The position numbers and the translations under genes were made by a program. A model generated the notes under the pieces. That model was given only the letters and a program-made list of their open reading frames with translations, did not search any database and was not told the origin of the DNA. Below are positions 60,264 to 64,000 of a stretch of DNA of 64,000 bases, in pieces. How positions within the stretch are numbered: the stretch's first letter is position 1; each line of letters begins with the position of its first letter. Origin of the DNA: DASUNP01 sp963728545. GTDB taxonomy: Bacteria > Acidobacteriota > Blastocatellia > UBA7656. The stretch covers positions 620,001-684,000 of the forward strand of contig CAVSKO010000003.1 in assembly GCA_963728545.1 (NCBI GenBank). Direction: 5' to 3'.

Positions 60264-60412
60264 CTGCCCCGCGAAATGAGCAGGTGAGATGGTCGCAGCG
60301 CCGAGTCTCGCTCGCCCTTCAACGCCCTTGCTCCTAGCAGGCTACAGCATATATCAACACGCGAGCGCGACGGTGCCCAGACGGGCACGGCGCTGCTAGC
60401 TAGCCGAGCAGG
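60264..60412. ncRNA. Structured palindromic spacer, copy C (candidate RNA or ssDNA element)
   Basis: Read on minus: GCAGCGC, hairpin GTGCCC-GTCT-GGGCAC (60373-60388), GTCGCGCTCGC, loop, GCGAGCGAGAC, GCGCTGC. GCAGCGC/GCGCTGC here replaces GCTGCGC/GCGCAGC in copies A and B, a paired change. No open frame. Confidence 0.55.
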
Positions 60413-60505
60413 GTATAACAAGCGCGTGCAACGGAGGCCGCGAATCGAATATCGTATGTATCAGTCAGTACGGCTTGCGGCCCCGCTGACGCGCGGCCGT
60501 TCAAC
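60413..60505 (+). other. attC recombination site, inverted, nearest to the integrase
   Basis: GTATAAC left, GTTCAAC right; left arm GCGTGCAACGGAGGCCGCGA with the extra bases; direction plus, opposite to that expected next to attI. The right box GTTCAAC reads GTTGAAC on the other strand. Confidence 0.85.
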
Positions 60506-60687
60506 CACACTGTGCGGTATAACATGCCGATTTGTTACCCTTTACCGCAAAATGCGGTAAAACATGCTTCTACGTTGTGTTATGCCGCGCCGCGCAGTAT
60601 AACATGCTTTCCGTACCCTTATGCCGACACTTGCGGTATAGTCTTCACACATTCCCCAGATATTCCACACCCTTTAGGATTCTTTTA
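60506..60687 (+). promoter_or_regulatory. Probable attI / intI promoter region with 40-bp iterons
   Basis: TGCGGTATAACATGC (60513-60527), TGCGGTAAAACATGC (60553-60567), CGCAGTATAACATGC (60593-60607) and the partial TGCGGTATAG (60632-60641) recur every 39-40 bp. Each unit pairs a GTATAAC-type box with an opposed GTTAYSC-type box. They match the R'' boxes of nearby attC sites, as expected for integrase-binding sites. Confidence 0.7.
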
Positions 60688-61650
60688 ATGTCTCAGCCTA
60701 AACTTCTCGATCAGGTACGCGCTGTCGCCCGTCTAAAGCACTTTAGCTTCAGCACCGAGCAGGCTTACGTCCACTGGATCAAGCGATTTATTCTCTTCCA
60801 CTCAAAACGTCACCCACTAGACATGGGCGAACAGGAAATCCGTCACTTCCTTTCCTATCTTGCTACTAACCTCAACGTCGCCTCATCCACTCAGACTGTA
60901 GCTCTAAGCGCCCTGCTTTTTCTCTACAAGGATGTGCTCAAGAAGGACCTTCCCCGTATCTCTGACATCGAAAGGTCCAACCGGCCTAAGAAGCTTCCTG
61001 TCGTATTCACTCCAGATGAAGTCAAAGCCGTAATCCAGCGTCTTTCAGGCACCTATTGGATTATGGCAAACCTGCTTTACGGCTCAGGATTGAGACTGAT
61101 GGAATGCGTGAGGCTTCGCGTCAAGGACCTGGATTTCCATTACAACCAGATCACAGTCCGCTCAGGCAAAGGTGAGAAAGATCGCATAACTATTTTGCCT
61201 CAAGCCGTCAAGGAGCCTTTAAGGAGGCATCTGGCAAAAGTAAAGCTATTGCACGAAGAGAACCTGCTCGATGGCTTCGGGGAGGTTTACCTGCCTTACG
61301 CGCTGGAGCGGAAGTACCCGAACGCAGCCAAAGAATGGGGCTGGCAGTATGTTTTCCCTTCCTCCAGATGTTCTGTTGATCCTCGGTCAGGTAAACAGAG
61401 GCGGCACCATATCTCCGAAGACATGCTGCAACGGGCTGTGAGGAGGGCGATTCGTCAAGCCGGTATAGCCAAGCCAGGAAACTGTCACACATTCCGACAT
61501 AGCTTTGCTACACACTTGCTTGAGGAAGGATATGACATACGAACGGTGCAGGAGCTGCTTGGGCACAGTGATGTGCGGACTACGATGATCTACACGCATG
61601 TGCTGAATAGAGGTGGACGGGCCGTGAAAAGCCCTGTAGACAGGAGATGA
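60688..61650 (+). CDS. intI: Integron integrase (right end of the array)
   Basis: Start at MSQPKLLDQVRAVARLKHFS (320 residues); the longer frame to 60532 is non-homologous and runs through the iterons. Catalytic set: Arg136 (YGSGLRLMEC), Lys161 (SGKGEKDR), His267/Arg270 (CHTFRHSFATHLLEE), His293 (LLGHSD), Tyr302 (TTMIYTHV). The integron-specific patch LPYALERKYPNAAKEWGWQY and DPRSGKQRRHH spans about 202-241. It catalyses attI x attC and attC x attC recombination of folded single-stranded sites. Transcribed away from the array, as in classical integrons. Intact. Confidence 0.96.
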   Translation: MSQPKLLDQVRAVARLKHFSFSTEQAYVHWIKRFILFHSKRHPLDMGEQEIRHFLSYLATNLNVASSTQTVALSALLFLYKDVLKKDLPRISDIERSNRPKKLPVVFTPDEVKAVIQRLSGTYWIMANLLYGSGLRLMECVRLRVKDLDFHYNQITVRSGKGEKDRITILPQAVKEPLRRHLAKVKLLHEENLLDGFGEVYLPYALERKYPNAAKEWGWQYVFPSSRCSVDPRSGKQRRHHISEDMLQRAVRRAIRQAGIAKPGNCHTFRHSFATHLLEEGYDIRTVQELLGHSDVRTTMIYTHVLNRGGRAVKSPVDRR

Positions 61651-61980
61651 CATTACGAAACCGCTTAACCCTGGGTAGGATCGCATATCAGTGCCCGAAG
61701 TATCTTGGCGGCTCCCGCTTCGAGCGCACGCGCCTGCGTCGTAAGTTCTATGTACATTGTTTCCCATATTTTTGGAAGTACAGCTAATTCATAGCCGGAA
61801 GCTTGCCAAAAAACAGATTGCTTTTCCGTCCATTTAAATTATGGCTGTTCAAATAAGATAGCTGTCTCTGCTGAGCTTTGGATATTGCAACGACATTCGC
61901 TTTCGTTTTTCCGGCTAACAGGTCAGTAACAACGCGTCTAGCTGCTCTAAGCTTAACACGAATTCCCGGAGGTTAGATCG
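61651..61980. other. Intergenic stretch right of intI
   Basis: About 330 bp with no gene and no attC. CGGAGG a few bases before 61981 is the ribosome site of the next gene. This marks the right limit of the integron. Confidence 0.6.
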
Positions 61981-63618
61981 ATGAGAAACTCAGTGTCCCG
62001 GATCAGGCGTCCTTATAAATTACCAGACTCATTACGTAAACTTTTAGCGCTGACCCTTGTTGCTTTGCTTTCATGTTGGACCGTTGCCAACCGCTCGCAA
62101 GCTGACGCAGGTGATCTTGACCAAACTTTTGGGACGGGCGGCAGGGTCAACACCGATTTCATGAATTCCTTTGATTTTGCTTTTGCGATTGCGGTCCAGC
62201 CTGACGGGAAGATCATCGCGGCGGGGGAGAGCGCCTCCGACTTCGCCCTTGCGCGCTACAACAGTGACGGCAGCCTCGACGCCAGTTTCGGCGCGGGCGG
62301 CAAGGTCACTACCGATTTCTCTGATACTCCCACTCTGATAAGGGATCTTGCCTTACAGCCCGATAGCAAGATCATCGCGGTCGGAGACGTCAACAATCAA
62401 ACTTCAACCAGCTTCGACTTTGCCCTTGCGCGCTACAACAGTGACGGCAGTCTCGATACGACATTCGGCAAGGGCGGCAAAGTCACTACAGACTTCGGCA
62501 ACAACAGTGCGGACATCGGTATTGCGGTTGCTCTACAGTCCGATGGCAAAATCGTCGTTACCGGGCTTGTCTCCCGCAGCGGCGCGCCAACGACCCAACA
62601 CTTTGGCCTCGCGCGCTATAGCAGCGATGGCAGTCTCGATTTAAGCTTCGCAAACGGCGGCAAGACCACCACCGAGTTTTTCGGCAGCCAAGATGCGCCT
62701 TTTGATATCGGCGTCCAGCCGGACGGCAAGATTCTTATCGCAGGGGTCGCCTTTATCCCCGTAGGAGACCCTTTCCCGGAGGGCCAAAACTTCGCGCTTT
62801 TGCGCTACAACACTGACGGCAACCTCGACCCTGGCTTTGGCTCCGGCGGTAAGACAAGTACTGAGTTTGATGGCAGTGATGAAGCTATGGCCCTTTCAAT
62901 CCAGGAAGGCGGCAGGTTTTTCGCCGCCGGTCGCACGGGAAGGGACTTCGCGCTTGCGCACTATAACGCCGACGGCAGTCTCGATACCAGCTTTAGCTCC
63001 GACGGTAAGATGACGGCGGATTTCTTCGGCCCCGCGGGTGAAATCAATACGATCGCCTTCCAGCCCGATGGCAAAATCTTAGTGGCCGGGATTCCTGACT
63101 TTCGCATAAACAGCGATGACTTCGCGCTTGCGCGCTATAACGCTGATGGCACCCTGGATTCTGATTTCGGCACAAACGGCGAGGTTATTACCGATTTCTT
63201 TAACCGCAATGACGGACCTTTCGACATCGCCACGCAGCCTGACGGCAAAATCCTCCTTGCGGGAAGGTCATCTTTCAACTTTGGGTCAGATTTCGCCCTT
63301 GCGCGCTATGAAGGCGACGCGATCTTCGACATATGTCTCCAAGATGATAGCAACGGCGACACGCTTATGGTCAACTCAATAACCGGGCTTTATCAGTTTA
63401 CGAGATGTAGCGATGGAGTTGTGGTCAGTGGAACGGGCAATCTGATCAGCCATAACGGCAGTATCTCTCTTAAACACGTTGCCGATGACCGCAGGGTATT
63501 GGCCAAAATTGATCGCACGGGGAACTCAGCCACCGCTTCGCTGGAGTTCTTTCCGCTAATGATAACAGCCGCAATAAAAGACCGAAACACAAGTAACAAT
63601 AGTTGTGCTTGTCCATGA
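61981..63618 (+). CDS. Secreted delta-60-repeat protein
   Basis: 545 residues with an N-terminal signal region (KLLALTLVALLSCWTVANRSQA, cleaved near residue 41), then about seven delta-60 repeats with the core 'QPDGKIIAAG...DFALARYNSDGSLDxSFGxGGKV', spaced ~55-60 residues, which should form a beta-propeller-like surface protein. The C-terminal 100 residues (ICLQDDSNGDTLMVNSITGLYQF) are a different beta domain. Function: probable extracellular or cell-surface binding, unknown ligand. Intact. Outside the cassette array. Confidence 0.85.
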   Translation: MRNSVSRIRRPYKLPDSLRKLLALTLVALLSCWTVANRSQADAGDLDQTFGTGGRVNTDFMNSFDFAFAIAVQPDGKIIAAGESASDFALARYNSDGSLDASFGAGGKVTTDFSDTPTLIRDLALQPDSKIIAVGDVNNQTSTSFDFALARYNSDGSLDTTFGKGGKVTTDFGNNSADIGIAVALQSDGKIVVTGLVSRSGAPTTQHFGLARYSSDGSLDLSFANGGKTTTEFFGSQDAPFDIGVQPDGKILIAGVAFIPVGDPFPEGQNFALLRYNTDGNLDPGFGSGGKTSTEFDGSDEAMALSIQEGGRFFAAGRTGRDFALAHYNADGSLDTSFSSDGKMTADFFGPAGEINTIAFQPDGKILVAGIPDFRINSDDFALARYNADGTLDSDFGTNGEVITDFFNRNDGPFDIATQPDGKILLAGRSSFNFGSDFALARYEGDAIFDICLQDDSNGDTLMVNSITGLYQFTRCSDGVVVSGTGNLISHNGSISLKHVADDRRVLAKIDRTGNSATASLEFFPLMITAAIKDRNTSNNSCACP

Positions 63619-63735
63619 GCATTGCGCGCTAATAGTCAAACAGCATGCTCATTTTGTCGGCGGGTAGCGCATTCTCTTGCTTTTGTCTTTCTGCTATATT
63701 GCTAAGCAAAAGAGTCAAAATGCTTAGTAATTCAG

Positions 63736-63756
63736 CCCGATTAGCAGTCGGGTTTT
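63736..63756 (+). terminator. Terminator-like hairpin
   Basis: CCCGA (63736-63740) - TTAGCAG - TCGGG (63748-63752) followed by TTTT, about 120 bp after the delta-60 gene on plus. Confidence 0.55.
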
Positions 63757-64000
63757 CACCTTTTTAGATGTAGTAATTTATCCATAACCTCGTAAGCATC
63801 AGCCATGCTGAAATCCAGAGCCAATCCTCAATAGCAATTCACATGCTCTGCGCGCTCGATTGCAGGAAGGCGGCTCATCGGCTCACGGCGGGTAGAATTC
63901 TGCTATAGACGTATGTGAAAAGGTGAGGCGCGCTCCGCAGGCTGTATTTGTCAGGTGGTAGCACCAGGAGATTCCTCACTTATAAGAATCCTGTTGCCTT
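63757..64000. other. Right window end without gene
   Basis: About 240 bp in which I see no gene or repeat. Confidence 0.5.

Noticed and set aside
60513..60641. Evenly spaced repeats that look like a small CRISPR array
   Set aside because: The repeat core is only 15 bp, the 'spacers' are themselves inverted partners of the core, there are fewer than four units and no cas genes. Integrase-binding iterons fit better.
1..64000. tRNA or rRNA genes
   Set aside because: No cloverleaf with a CCA-type acceptor or rRNA-like stretch was recognised by eye; a tRNAscan run would be needed to exclude weak candidates.

Overview
The window is most of a large chromosomal-type (sedentary) integron cassette array of about 60 kb, bounded on the right by its own integron integrase gene. 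I recognise 34 full attC sites of about 92 bp, all of one family (outer boxes of the type GCCTAAC and GTTAGGC; arms such as GCATCAGCGGGGCCGCGA pairing with a right arm that carries two unpaired bases), plus one half site and one 19-bp deletion relic. The integrase gene (60688-61650, plus strand) is preceded by a 40-bp-period repeat that looks like attI, so the array runs leftward from about 60.5 kb and cassette genes are expected on the minus strand, as most are. The host is probably an acidobacterium (Blastocatellia-like). This rests on family resemblance only: a zinc-ribbon Ser/Thr kinase with a C-terminal multi-membrane domain, a CTGCH cytochrome-type secreted protein, and small exported proteins beginning MKRFLVVLTL. 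No rRNA or tRNA is present to confirm it.

Layout. 1-0.8 kb: end of an IS110-family element. 0.8-14.5 kb: cassettes with DUF6933, a PIN toxin pair, a HEPN-like protein, a DUF6932-type nucleotidyltransferase cut by an IS256-type element, a LexA/TcmP/three-Cys-motif operon, a second PIN pair, an NTF2-like protein, a Uma2 pseudogene, an IS200 element and a pentapeptide-TIR protein. 14.5-15.8 kb: first of three copies of one 1256-bp IS3-family element. 15.8-22.3 kb: C-terminal half of an Mrr-like nuclease, a membrane protein, a zinc ribbon, IS1-type and IS4-type elements and small hypothetical genes. 22.3-30 kb: MazEF (toxin broken), a cytochrome-like exported protein, HigBA, an amidohydrolase fragment, MNT/HEPN, DUF5615/DUF433 and BrnTA pairs. 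30-36.5 kb: a TIR gene with an nSTAND NTPase gene, followed by an IS10-type element with a MITE in its end. 36.6-45.3 kb: DUF2442/DUF4160, a TIR-like deoxyribosyltransferase-fold protein, a second integron integrase lying between two attC sites, BrnTA, an IS903-type element, and a DUF4062-STAND-TPR system with frameshifts. 45.3-50 kb: a non-coding cassette, a 784-residue secreted protein, ParDE. 50-55.6 kb: IS3 copies 2 and 3 enclosing a 3-kb block of plus-oriented cassettes. 55.6-60.5 kb: N-terminal half of the same Mrr-like nuclease, a frameshifted receptor-like Ser/Thr kinase, and a second TIR-like protein. 60.5-64 kb: attI, intI, and a secreted delta-60-repeat protein outside the array.

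How it works together: the content is dominated by two-gene toxin-antitoxin modules, which can stabilise the array, and by NTPase/TIR/HEPN/DUF4062 genes of the kind found in anti-phage conflict systems. Many cassette genes are broken by in-frame stops, frameshifts or insertions, so the array looks old and partly decaying. The most unusual signals are: three copies of a palindromic, covarying non-coding element between inward-facing attC sites; many attC sites inverted relative to their genes; a nuclease gene split into halves 38 kb apart by recombination between IS3 copies; three MITE families; and the iteron-like attI.
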